NCBI GenBank assembly: GCA_036245805.1 | Contig: BTRK01000005.1 | Span: forward strand, 40,969,216-41,033,215 | DNA: 64,000 bases | Direction of reading: 5' to 3' | Origin: Pristionchus mayeri | Taxonomy: Eukaryota; Nematoda; Chromadorea; Rhabditida; Neodiplogasteridae | Part shown: positions 45,440 to 56,706 of the stretch, one piece after another | How the letters are laid out: each line of letters begins with the position of its first letter | Position numbering within the stretch: position 1 is the first letter of the stretch | Program-made: the position numbers and the translations under genes | Notes under the pieces: model-generated | Told to the model about the DNA's origin: nothing | Databases searched by the model: none | Seen by the model: only the letters and a program-made list of their open reading frames with translations

Positions 45440-45990
45440 ACTAGTGGGCAACTACGCCTGTTTCACTGAAATTTGTTCACGATTTATTCCAAAAATGCCG
45501 TCAAAATCACGGATCTCACTTCGTGTCCCACCAAACGGCATCTACGTTTTGCATTGACTGAACAACGAAATCATAAATCTGACCCATCATACGACACAGC
45601 GCCACATGTTGCGGTAGGTTTCGGTTACTGTAGTATTTCAGTATTTAAGTTTTTCTTCCATCCTCCGACGAAATCATGAATCTGACCCACGGCTACGGGT
45701 TACGGTAGCATTCGGTTACTGTAGAAGGACGGTATTGATGTTTTGTATCGATCTTCTGATGAAATCATAAATCTGACACAACATCTGCTCCAACGCCACT
45801 GCCAGGTTACGGTACGCGGACTCACAGACCAACGAACACCTATTTTTTGGTCGTAAAATTTTTTCTTCTGGCAATTTCTCAAATCTTTTTCGTCTGCTGA
45901 CCTTGTATTCCGGATGGGGACATACTATCAAAATACCGTTCGAAACGAAAGCGCCAGTCAAAAAAGCTTTCAGTTTATTGTATATTTAGC
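45440..45990. repeat. Dispersed repeat family R, copy 3
   Basis: Follows copy 2 directly, starting CTAGTGGGCAACTACGCCTG and ending near AGCTTTCAGTTTATTGTA. Confidence 0.72.
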
Positions 45991-46955
45991 AACTAATCGT
46001 TGCTAGAAAATTGCTGTAAGAATATTCTCTCTCTTGAAAAGATACTCGATGAGAGAGAACAGTGTAAAGACTGAAGTAGCTCATTTTAGTGGTTGTATCC
46101 TCCTTTCAGCACTGCCTTCATCATCCTTCCCCAACCTGTTGAACATCACAGATTGTCCGGTTATGTGATCGGCTGGTTATTTGTGGAAAGAGCGAGGGAA
46201 AACTCAGAACGGATCGATTAATCTTTTGTTTGTATTTTTGACGCAGATGTGGAACCTATTAACTTTTGTTGACTAAAGCATTCTTGACTTGAATCTGAAA
46301 CAAGAAATCGATTGACATTTTTATCCCGTACAACAGGACGATCGAATTATGTTATTCGGTAGAGATTCGCAGACGAGATGCGCGTGCAACGAGAAGGCGA
46401 ATTCTCATGACCTCTGCAGCGGTGAAACTTAAATGAGCCTGCCTCCTCTTTCATCCGTTCTTCTCATATCCCTACAACGCCACTCTTACATCCTCTTCTA
46501 CCTTCCCTTCTTCGTATCCCGAACAATCTGTCATACTTACTGTGATGGTTTTAAATATCCATATATATTTTTTTTCGCTCGTAAAAGTGGTCAGCATGAA
46601 ATTTGTTCAGCTGGATGAGCAGAACAAAATGTTTTTTGAACGATATTTTTAGTCAACTTTTCAAGAAATTACGATTTTTTAAAAGATTTTGCCGTCGCGG
46701 GAACCGGGCGGTTTTGAGATTTCTGGAATTCTGTCTTCACAAAAAGTTACTGGGTCTTAAAACGCTGTCTCCCAAAGAGCGTCGTAGGGTGTTGCACAAT
46801 CTTTCAAAATCATCGCTAGAAACCTCATTCGAAAGAGTTGTGCAATAATACGAGTTTTCAAGGGGATCGATGGATATCTGATCTAAAAAACAATCAATAA
46901 TTAACCAGAAAATGACGGTTCGTTTTTTTCATCAATTCGGCGACCACATTCCTAA
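45991..46955. other. Intergenic, nothing coding recognised
   Basis: A short GAGAGA hairpin sits near 46,025-46,060. The ORF at 46,603-46,848 has no recognisable motif. Confidence 0.35.
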
Positions 46956-47326
46956 AAAAAAAAACCCGTTCTCTGTAAGACTGCGGTGAACAGGGGTATA
47001 TATGGCACAACTCTGTCAAAATGATCGCCCAGAGCTCAAACTTGGGGAACATGACCCTTTGGGGCAAATAACGTTTCAACCGAAAGCGCGACCCGAAATA
47101 TCGATTTTTGATGTACCAAAATCGATTTTTTGAACTTCAGAATTCGACGTCGAGTAATAGCTCATTCGAAAGAGCATGAAAAGTTATGTAAGAATCTGTA
47201 AGGAATCCAGAATCCATCAACGTTGACGTCAGATAGAGGTCGATGAGTGAACTTTTTCATCACTTTTTGTAGATCATGACATGAATGCTCATGAAGATGT
47301 GATTTGCAAGACCCTATTCTGAAGTA

Positions 47327-48225
47327 TTAGGCTGGTGCAAAAGTTTCTTTCTTTTTTCATGCACCAACATTCCGAACTCCCCAGGTAGTCTTAATGAGCC
47401 AATCAAATAATTGTTTTTGCTGTTGATACGGACATGGGTGCACACTATAGCGAATACTATATTGTGTTGATTCGATCAATTTGAATAGAGCATTTTAGTT
47501 CGGAAGTAATTGTACTAGATTGAGCAATCCGACTTTTCAATTGCTCAAGGCTCCGACGGGAATAGCGGAACTGCTACATTTAGCACATTATTACAAAGTA
47601 CTTTGACTGGGTATGTCATACGACATAGCCCACCAAACCTGCCATGAAAAGCCTACTAGAAATGTTGGCTCAATTACAGAACTACTGTATTTCAAAATCA
47701 TAGATCACAAATTGCTGAGCGCAACTTCATTACACATAATTGATGAATGCTCAATTTCGATGGGTTGTGAAGTACTTTCCCCTGTAAGTATGCTAACAAA
47801 TTTAGGAAAGGATAGAGCTTCCCGTTAAAGAACTGCATATTTCGAAATAATCCTGTTCTGATTCATCCGCTGAAATCGACACTTTTTGGATTCCCCTGTC
47901 TCTCACACACGTTCGAATCCGGATTTTTTGTGCTTAGTAGAACAAATAACTCCTGCGCAAGTGTTCCTCAATTGGTTAGAATCAGAATCCCACAAGTATT
48001 CGATAACCTGAATTTATCCCAAAATGCTCAAAATTGCCGTTTTCCGATGTTAATTTTCCGAGACTTATCAACTTCTCACGATGATGCGTAGATCCAAATC
48101 AAATGTATGGTAGTAATCTACCGCCATGGCCATAAGATATGGTATTCATAAAATCATGAGAGCCTACGCACGCCAACAGAAATTTGAAAAATAAAAAAGA
48201 AAGAAACTTATGCACCAACCTAATT
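47327..48225. mobile_element. TA-flanked MITE with mariner-like ends, 0.9 kb
   Basis: Ends TTAGGCTGGTGCAAAAGTTT and AAACTTATGCACCAACCTAATT. The matching stretch in the other arm of the host fold-back (about 50,245-50,262) gives the empty site with a single TA. No transposase ORF. Confidence 0.82.
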
Positions 48226-48556
48226 TATTATGTATTATTCAATGCTGAATCTCATGAAACTCTAAAATCGCCATATTTTCGCGGCGCTTGAACTCGGAAG
48301 ATCACTCATCTGTGACGCGTTCAGAATAAAAATTTCACAAACTTCAGAATTCGACGTCGTGCAATAGCTCATTCTAAAGAGCATGAAAAGTTATGTACGA
48401 ATCTATAAGTAATCCAGAATCCATCAACGTTGACGTCAGATAGATGTCGATGAACTTTTTCATCACTTTTTGTAGATCATGACATGAATGCACATGAAGA
48501 TGTGATTTGCAAGACCCTATTCTGGAATATATTATGCTTTTTTCAGTGCTTTTTTC

Positions 48557-48695
48557 AGAATGAAAAAGGATGTGGTATTGCTGATTGATTGAAATAGATC
48601 GATTGCTTTCCATGGTAGTTGTTCATTTGTCCTAGATGGAATCAATTAGAGTAGTAACACTCTGGAAGAACAGTCCAAGGATATTTTATTTTTTT
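48557..48695. repeat. Fragment of the long direct repeat
   Basis: Matches the middle of 33,322-33,933, from GAATGAAAAAGGATGTGGTA to CAAGGATATTTTATTTT. Confidence 0.85.
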
Positions 48696-48843
48696 CAGTG
48701 CGGATTTCAATGAAACTCTAAAATCACCATATTTTCACGGGGCTTGAACTTGGAATATCACGAAAAAGTGAAAAAAAAAACAATCGAAATTTTGGAGAAG
48801 CCTCGATTCAAGCGATTCATGGGAGTTGAGATAGAGGAAGAAG

Positions 48844-49068
48844 ATGAATTTCGATGAGAATGCTATATTCGAGGAAGGATGGTACAATAACGACCAGGAT
48901 CTTTATGTCGAGGCGATCATGGACAATCGCCACGAAATATTCGACCTCGGACAAGTTGAAGTCGATCAGGATGAAATTTTGAAGTCCAATGACCATAGCG
49001 GAGGGCACAGACAACACAGAAGACATCATCGCTATCCCACTCATCGTGCGTATGTTCGCGATGATTGA
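48844..49068 (+). CDS. Small acidic ORF, 74 aa, unidentified
   Basis: Starts at the first ATG after a purine-rich leader. The protein is acidic in its first two thirds (MNFDENAIFEEGWYNND, then VEVDQDEI) and ends in a His/Arg-rich stretch (GGHRQHRRHHRYPTHR). AT-rich sequence with AATATA-type words follows. No domain recognised. It lies inside the 46.96-50.6 kb fold-back, so it may be a captured fragment rather than a gene. Confidence 0.25.
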   Translation: MNFDENAIFEEGWYNNDQDLYVEAIMDNRHEIFDLGQVEVDQDEILKSNDHSGGHRQHRRHHRYPTHRAYVRDD

Positions 49069-49154
49069 GTTGTAAATTATTGTTTTAAATTTATCCGAAT
49101 GCGTGCATCGTTCTTCGTATTGTAAAATATATTAAAATATTAACGTTATAGCTA

Positions 49155-49990
49155 CAGTCGCTCCGGAAAGTCACCTTACACTTATTGATTTTGTTGTATC
49201 TTTTTGCCCAGGAAATGCATCATTCTGGCGCTCAGGTATGATGTACCAAATCCATCGGAGATTATGATCATGGTATTATGGCATGACGTCATCGCATAGT
49301 TATTGCGTAGTGATGACGCAATCAATCTGCACTTTTTCAAAACGGCATTATTCTTACATAGATTTTTTCCTGTTCGCCATACTTTGTATGATTGGAGATA
49401 TGACCGAGGCCTACCCAGAATAAATTTTTGAAGGTGCTGCTCGGTCGCACATTTGCTGCAGCGAAGCTGCAATAACAGGATCTGAAATTCGGAACTCGGC
49501 TTCTAGAGTAGCTAGAGACTCGTTTAAAGCATCAAAGTGATCGCCATCATGAGTACACATGATCCTGAGAATATGAATACAATATCTCATGATTTGCCCT
49601 CAGGGTATGAAAAAATAACTTTTTTGCATGACAATTTTTTGGACATCCATAACTTTAAGGAAACGTTTAGTAAAAATCTGATTTTTATCTGGTAATGTTC
49701 AAAATGTATTGAAGAACCGAATTCCAACTTTTTAGAGCGATAGAATATCTTTCGTGCCCGCGGCGGCCGGTATTCTGAGGTATACTCGGGTCGAGAAACA
49801 CCTTGTTTACCCCTATGGGCGAGAGAGTGCAGACGACGCGAGTGCGTAAACAGGGTGTTTTCCGACCCTAGTGTACCTCCGAAAAACGTACGCCGCAGGC
49901 TGGAAAGATATCCAAATGCTCTAAAAAGTTGGAATTCGGCTCTTCAATACATTTTGAACATTACCAGATAACAATCAGATTTTTACTGAC
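49155..49990. mobile_element. Element X, left arm and core only
   Basis: Preceded by TA, starts CAGTCGCTCCGGAAAGTCAC and follows the left half and core of the full element at 51,774-53,106. The core (49,745-49,930) includes AACACCTTGTTTACCCCTA and AAACAGGGTGTTTTCCGAC. The right arm is cut at about 49,990. Confidence 0.75.
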
Positions 49991-50609
49991 ATGATCTACA
50001 AAAAGTGATGAAAAAGTTCACTCATTGACCTCTATCTGACGTCAACGTTGATGGATTCTGGATTCCTTATAGATTCTTACATATCGTTTCATGCTCTTTC
50101 GAATGAGCTATGGCACGACGTCGAATTCTGAAGTTTGTGAAATTTTTATTCTGAAGGCGTCACAGATGAGTGATCTTCCGAGTTAAAGCGCCGCGAAAAT
50201 ATGGCGATTTTAGAGTTCTATGAGATTCAGCATTGAATAATACATAATATACTTCAGAATAGGGTCTTGCAAATCACATCTTCATGAGCATTCATGTCAT
50301 GATCTACAAAAAGTGATGAAAAAGTTCACTCATCGACCTCTAGCTGACGTCAACGTTGATGGATTCTGGATTCCTTGCAGATTCTTACGTAACTTTTCAT
50401 GCTCTTTCGAATGAGCTATTACTCGACGTCGAATTCTGAAGTTCATAAAATCGATTTTGGTAGATCAAAAATCGATATTTCGGGTCGCGCTTTCGGTTGA
50501 AAAGTTATTTGCCCCAAAGGGTCATGTTCCCCAAGTTTGAGCTCTGGGCGATCATTTTGACCGAGTTGTGCCATCCTACCTGCAGTCTTAAGAAGAACGG
50601 GTTTTAATT

Positions 50610-51286
50610 GCACCTCCTGGAAACTTCATATTATGTGTAACACGCGTATCACGAGTCGGTGGATGAAAAATTACCTCCTTGGGAACATTTTCAAAAAAGT
50701 TGTGCCGAATATCGTTCATAGTGTTATGGTGTAATACCCTAGAAGTAATATTTCGAATGACATAGGTCATTGGTCCCGGAGCCGGCTTTTAGAAATTTTC
50801 CGGTTTTGCACCTGGCTATCGTGTATATCAGCTCCCAGATGAGCTACAGATGTGGCGTTTAGCTCAAAATGTGCGGAAAATTATTTCCTTCGACTTTTAT
50901 GTTGTACACGAGACGTTTGGACAACAGATACAAAATTTCTGAGTAAAAAACACATTTTGTCAACAAATTAAAAATATTTTCTCTGGCAAGCAGTGGAGCG
51001 CAGCAGAATATTAATGCAGATTATGAAACAGCAAGTCTATGTGTATGACATAAAAAAAAATAAAAGCCAAATTCGAACTGCCTCCAACTTGGTAATTTTC
51101 ACTTAAACGGCACTCTGAAGAAAAAGTCGAAAAATGACATTTTTCAGAACGTTGGTTTTTTCTTATATAACTGTTCACAAATTGTTGTTAGAGTTGAGTA
51201 AAGTAGGTATATCTCATTGATGTGGAAATCGGAATATCATTGAGGTCCCTAGATTTTGTCGACTTATCACTTTTTTTTTTTTTTTT
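50610..51286. other. Non-coding, related to the neighbouring fold-back
   Basis: The segment 50,755-50,905 is a diverged direct copy of 51,340-51,485, sharing TATATCAGCTCCCAGATGAG. No gene seen. Confidence 0.45.
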
Positions 51287-54200
51287 CAAACCTATTCAAA
51301 ATCGACCAAACTAAGGTAGAACACTACTCCAGTGAAGAGTTTTTGAAATATTAATGCCATTTGTCCCAGAGCCATTTAGGAATTCTCCGGTTTTGGACCC
51401 GGAATTACAGTATATCAGCTCCCAGATGAGCTACAGAGATGGCACAGTGCTTAAAAAACGTAGAAACTTATTTTGAGAAACTTTCATGTTGAAAGTGTAG
51501 CATGAAACTCAAAAAATAAATTAATTGTATCTAAAATTATGCTTTCCAAACAACATAATAATTGTTTTTGCCATAATGTAGGAGACTTCCTGGGAATTTT
51601 ATTACTGATTTTGAAAGAACATCTTCCGTTAGATATAACTAAAAAATAAAAATGGCAAAATGATGTGGCTCTAGTTCTCATTTTTTGCATTCAATGTGCA
51701 GTAGTCGCAACTTCAGTTCTGAAATACCAAAAATAATCATTCCAGCTTACTATATTTCACTCCCCGATACTTACAGTACCGTCGGAAAGTCAGTGGACAC
51801 TTTTTCAATCTTTTGTAACTTTTTGCCCTGGAAAGGCATCATTCTGATATTATAATTTGTAGTACCAAATTCATTGGAGATTATGATCATGTTATTGGGG
51901 TACCATGAAATTCCATAGTTATTGCAAAGTGATGACGCAATCAAAAAACACTTTTTCAAAATAGCATTATTCTTACATACATTTTTCCTTCTCGTCAAGC
52001 TTTCTGAGATTGGAGATGTGACCGAGGCCTAACCAGAATAAATTTTTGAAGGTGTTGCTCGGTCGCACATTGGCTGCAGCCGAGCTGAAAAATTGAAGTC
52101 GAAAATTCAGATCTCGGCTCCTAGTCAAGCTAGAGAGTGATCTAAGGCATCAAAATGATCGCCATAATGAGACCAGATGATCCTGAGAATATGAAAACAA
52201 AATATCGATATTTTCCCTCAGGGCATGAAAAAATCACTTTTTTGCATATCAATTTTTGGACATCCATAACTTTGTGGGAAATGAAGGCAAAAATATGGTT
52301 TTTGCAGTGTAATGTTACAAATGTATTAAAGAGCAGATGCCCAACTTTTTAGAGCGATTGGATATCTTTCCTGCCCGCGGCGATCGTTTTTCGGAGGGAT
52401 ACTCGGGTCGGGAAACACCTTGTTTACCCCTACGGGCGAGAGAGTGCAGACGACGAGAGTGCGTAAACAGGGTGTTTTCCGACACTAGCATCCCTCCGAA
52501 AAACGCAAGCCACGGGCAGAAAAGATAATCAATCGCTCTAAAAAGTTGGGAATCCGTAGTTCAATACATTTTGAACATTCCTATGCAAAAACCAGATTTT
52601 TACATACCTTTCCCACAAAGTTATGGATGTCCAAAAATTGATATGCAAAAAAGTGATTTTTTCATGCCCTGAGGGAAAATATCGATATTTTGTTTTCATA
52701 TTCTCAGGATCATTATAACGATCATTTTGATGCCTTAGATCACTCTCTAGCTTGACTAGGAGCCGAGATCTAAATTTTCGACTTCAATTTTTCAGCTCGG
52801 CTGCAGCCAATGTGCGACCGAGCAGCACCTTGAAAAAATTATTCTGGTTAGGCCTCGGTCACATCTCCAATCTCAGAAAGCTTGACGAGAAGGAAAAATG
52901 TATGTAAGAATAATGCCATTTTGAAAAAGTGTCTTTTGATTGCGTCATCACTACGCAATAACTAGGCAATTTCGTAGTACCCCAATATCATTACCATAAT
53001 CTCCAATGAATTTGGTACTACAAGCCTTAATATCAGAATGATGCCTTTCCTGGTCAAAAAGTTACAAAAGATTCAAAAAGTGTCCACTGACTTTCCGACG
53101 GTACTGTATTTACGATGTTTCCAGACCGTTAACGTTAAATTACTTTGCGAAATTCAAAATTTCGAACTTGAAAAATGCGGTTTTCGCAGCCTCGAATGAA
53201 CACGATTTTTAGCATTGAAAACTTACAATTTAAAAACATTGGACGGGCATTAACAGTCGATTGTTATAGTATATGCCACAGTGTTATAGTATATGTCGAA
53301 ATTATTGCCAACTGGAACCACCTAACGTTGTATTCTTTTCAAAATCTTCAGACAAATATAGCTCCAGCGAAGGTTCACATTGAGATAAAATTATTTTTTG
53401 ATTATAGTATTAAGAATATCGATGCAATTACATCATGCAAAATACGCTTGGGGGTAGGCGAGTCTGAAAATCTATAAAACATTTCATATTTCTCAATTTA
53501 TAAAGTCTGAAAAAATGTAAATTTAAAAATTTTGATTTTCAGAAACATTTAAATTGTTGCAATTTTAAGAGTTTTTCAGGTTCAACTGCCCTCGAGCGTA
53601 TTGTGCATGATGTAATTGCATCGATATTCTTAATAATATAATCAAAAAATAATTTTATCTCAATGCGAACCTTCACTGGAGCTATATTTGTCTGAAGATT
53701 TTGAAAAGAATGCAACGTTAGGTGGTTCCACTTGGCAATGATTTCGTTGACTGTGGCATATACTATAACAATCGACTGTTAATGCCCGTCCCATGTTTCT
53801 AAATTGTAAGTTTTCAATGCTGAAATTCGTGTTCATTCGAGGCTGCGAAAACCGCATTTTTCAAAAGTTCGAAATTTCGAATTTCGCAAAGTAATTTAAC
53901 GTTAACGGTCTGGAAACATCGTAAATAAGTATCGGGGAGTGAAATATAGTAAGCTGGAATGATTTTTTTTTGGTATTTCAGAACTGAAGTTGCGAATACT
54001 GCACATTGAATGCAAAAAAGGAGAACTAGAGCCCCTATCATTTTGCCATTTTTATTTTTTTTGTTATTTGTTACTGAAAATGTTCTTTCAAAATCAGTAA
54101 TAAAATTCCCAGGAAGTCTCCTACATTATGGCAAAAACAATTTTTATGTTGTTTGGAAAGCATACTTTTAGATACAATTAATTTATTTTTGAGTTTCATG

Positions 54201-54424
54201 CTACGCTTTCAACATGAAAGTTTCTCAAAATAATTTTCTACATTTTTTAAGCACGGTGCCATCTCTGTAGCTCATCTGGGAGCTGATATACTGTATTTCC
54301 GGGTCCAAAACCGGAGAATTCCTAAATGCCGGCTCTGGGACAAATGGCATTAATATTTCAAAAACTCTTCACTAGAGTAGTGTTCTACCTTAGTTTGGTT
54401 GATTTTGAATAGGTTTGAAAAATT
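51287..54424. repeat. Large fold-back element interrupted by element X
   Basis: Without the insert, the left arm (51,287-51,773 plus 53,109-53,530) pairs with the right arm (about 53,545-54,424). Outer match: AACTAAGGTAGAACACTACT on the left, its reverse complement near 54,385-54,410. Inner match: AATATCGATGCAATTACATC near 53,415 and its reverse complement near 53,615. ORFs in the arms are mirror artefacts. Confidence 0.82.
51774..53106. mobile_element. Element X, complete copy, 1333 bp
   Basis: Ends CAGTACCGTCGGAAAGTCAG and CTGACTTTCCGACGGTACTG, flanked by TA at 51,772-73 and 53,107-08. The whole element is a fold-back around a conserved GC-richer core (52,370-52,510). No transposase. Partial copies are at 49,155 and 56,707. 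Confidence 0.88.
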
Positions 54425-54429
54425 GTTCG

Positions 54430-55005
54430 TGGCTACGTCCACTGACTGGTGATGTGTTATAGGAAATTCAAGATTCAACAATGCACCGGCACAGCCTGTC
54501 AGATCAGACAATTCCCTTTGTTCTCGCGGCGGACCATTCCTCTCCGTTCACCTCGGCTGAGCGGTGAAGTGAGGGTGAACGTAGTTGAAACATAAGTTTG
54601 AAACATAACAATTTATTTAAGAAAATACAATTTGGTAATCCGAGCATACTGTAAGAGATGCCAAAGTCTCAAAGCATTGGTTTTATGAAGGAGCAAGTTT
54701 TGTTAAAGAAGGAGTAACACGAAAAATTAGTTTAATTAGCCACTATGTGTATGTAATAGAAGCCGGCAGCCCGATAATGAATCACTTTATCCGAAGTTTT
54801 ACAGACAGCTATGAGGCTATTTCCATACGCGCAAAGTTCATTGACAGCGCAGGGATGTGGCTAGTTCGTTTATGTTTCACTAGCACTACATAATTTTCGC
54901 CTCGTTCTTTGGGTAATTTGGTTACAGTTTCCCATTGCGAGCGCAATATCTTCGTGGTGGGACTCCCTAGCATCCATTCCTGTTACCCCTTCTTTAACTA
55001 TTCTC
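54430..55005. other. Intergenic, nothing recognised
   Basis: No ORF or repeat that I can place. Confidence 0.4.
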
Positions 55006-55010
55006 CTGTT

Positions 55011-55630
55011 TAAGAGACATTCCACGAGAAAACGTATTTTTGAGAGGGGTCTACGGATGACTTTTTTGCAACCCCCTCAATATCTCGCTGGTGAACTTTC
55101 CATACCAAGTGCTGATATTTGACCCAATATGAAAGGCTGTGGTGCACTTTCCGAAAGATGCCAGACCAGGCCCAAAAAAAAATCGAAATTTTCAATTTTT
55201 TAAAAGTAAGATATTATAGGTTTTTCAGGATTATTTTTCGATGAAAATAACGACAAACCTACTCTGGAAGCGATCAGATGCCGATAAAGTGTCGAAAACG
55301 TCGAATTTCGAAGATTTTTGCCCGTCTTGAAATTTTTTTAATGCTCTGGACCAAAACTAAAGTAATTTTCATAAAAAAATTTCCACTTCAGCAATTATGA
55401 AAATATTTTTTTCAGCAGATGGTTTCCAAAACTGTCGGAAATCATTATTTGGGTTGGATTTAGTAATTCTTAGTGAAATATCGTGCGAGTGAACTTCATC
55501 TAGCAATCTCAGAGTACCCCAAACTCTCAAAATTTCAAAAAATCGAAAAAAATTTTCTCGAGTTTTCAAATCATTAGGGTCCGAAATTGTGTGCTTAACA
55601 TACGAAAACTACTTTACAGAAGCTTATCAA
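55011..55630. repeat. Fold-back-type repeat, copy 2
   Basis: The left part (55,011-55,360) is the inverted counterpart of 40,440-40,799. The right part (55,380-55,630) is a direct match to 39,870-40,125. Confidence 0.7.
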
Positions 55631-55651
55631 TAACTATATATAAAGCGCTGT

Positions 55652-55680
55652 GTCCGTCTGTCCGTCTGTCCGTCTGTCCG
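55652..55680 (+). repeat. (GTCCGTCT)n microsatellite
   Basis: Three and a half tandem copies of an 8-mer, just left of the 39-bp satellite. Confidence 0.85.
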
Positions 55681-55731
55681 GATTGCGAAATAGGGAAGGG
55701 AGGGATGGATGAAGTTACAAAGGCATCGATC

Positions 55732-55921
55732 CATTACCGTATGCCAGTCAATAATTAGCATTAGACCAACTACCGTATACCAATCAATAATTAGCCATGG
55801 GTCACCGATTATTCTGTGGGTCAGATTTATGATTTTGACCTTTGATCTTCGAATTACCGTATGCCAATCAATAATTAGCATTAGACCAACTACCGTATAC
55901 CAATCGATAATTAGCCATGGG
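55732..55921. repeat. Pair of 68-bp direct repeats
   Basis: The two units (about 55,734-55,801 and 55,854-55,921) share GCATTAGACCAACTACCGTA and end in ATTAGCCATGGG. They stand immediately before the satellite. Confidence 0.85.
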
Positions 55922-55923
55922 CC

Positions 55924-56312
55924 GAAGCTTCTAGAATGTTCCAGAAAGTTCGAAAATGTTCCAAAGCTTCTAGAATGTTCCAGAAAGTTCGAAAATGTTC
56001 CAAAGCTTCTAGAAAGTTCCAGAAAGTTCGAAAATGTTATAAAGCTTCTAGAATGTTCCAGAAAGTTCGAAATTGTTCCAAAGCTTCTAGAATGTTCCAG
56101 AAAGTTCGAAAATGTTTCAAAGCTTCTAGAATGTTCCAGAAAGTTCGAAAATGTTCCGAAGCTTCTAGAATGTTCCAGAAAGTTCGAAAATGTTCCAAAG
56201 CTTCTAGAATGTTCCAGAAAGTTCGAAAATGTTCCAAAGCTTCTAGAATGTTCCAGAAAGTTCGAAAATGTTCCAAAGCTTCTAGAATGTTCCAGAAAGT
56301 TCGAAAATGTTC
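55924..56312 (+). repeat. Ten-copy 39-bp satellite made of heat-shock-element pentamers
   Basis: Ten tandem 39-bp units with few differences. Each unit holds alternating TTC and GAA triplets at 5-bp steps (TTCTAGAATGTTCCAGAAAG, then TTCGAAAATGTTC). This is the nTTCnnGAAn layout bound by HSF1 trimers. The open frames through the array (up to 211 codons, both strands) follow from a unit length divisible by three and are not genes. Confidence 0.93.
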
Positions 56313-56706
56313 GGAGTACGAAGGGGCAGATTGGTCAATTGTGAGGGGATTTTATTAGCAGCTCTTTTATTCTTCACTTGTAAAGCTTACGCATGGGCAA
56401 CTTTTAGCACAATTACAGCTAGAGGGATATAATGATGTTGAACATTGTACAATCGCCCACTGATAGATTGGCAAATTCTCGAAGCACAATCTTCTGAGAA
56501 CTCTCTGAAACACGAGAGTTCACAGTTCTCCGATTGCGTGATTAGCCAATACAGGCGACCGCATAACGTAGAAAAAATGGTTCACCATCCAACGCCCGCT
56601 GGAGCCGACAGAATAACGGGCCAGAGTGGGAAGGAGTTTACGAGGTTGGAGGAGTTTTGAATTGTTTTCCTGTAGATTTTTTGATTTATGTTTCACCAAT
56701 GAGATA

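Larger units (their letters stand above)
46960..50607. repeat. Large fold-back element with several insertions, 3.65 kb
   Basis: The left arm starts at 46,963 (CCCGTTCTCTGTAAGACTGC) and the right arm ends at about 50,605 with the reverse complement. Each arm holds two copies of a ~190-bp unit (47,138-47,328, 48,342-48,533; inverted at 50,000-50,130 and 50,255-50,445). Insertions lie at 47,327-48,225 (MITE), 48,557-48,695 (piece of the long direct repeat) and 49,155-49,990 (element X). Confidence 0.75.

Noticed and set aside
53175..54041. Matching ORFs on opposite strands with nearly the same peptide
   Set aside because: They are mirror images in the two arms of the fold-back, not two genes.
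55709..56358. Open frames of 211 and 140 codons (plus) and 79 codons (minus) through the satellite
   Set aside because: The 39-bp unit is divisible by three, so any frame without a stop in one unit stays open. The peptides are pure repeats with no other coding sign.
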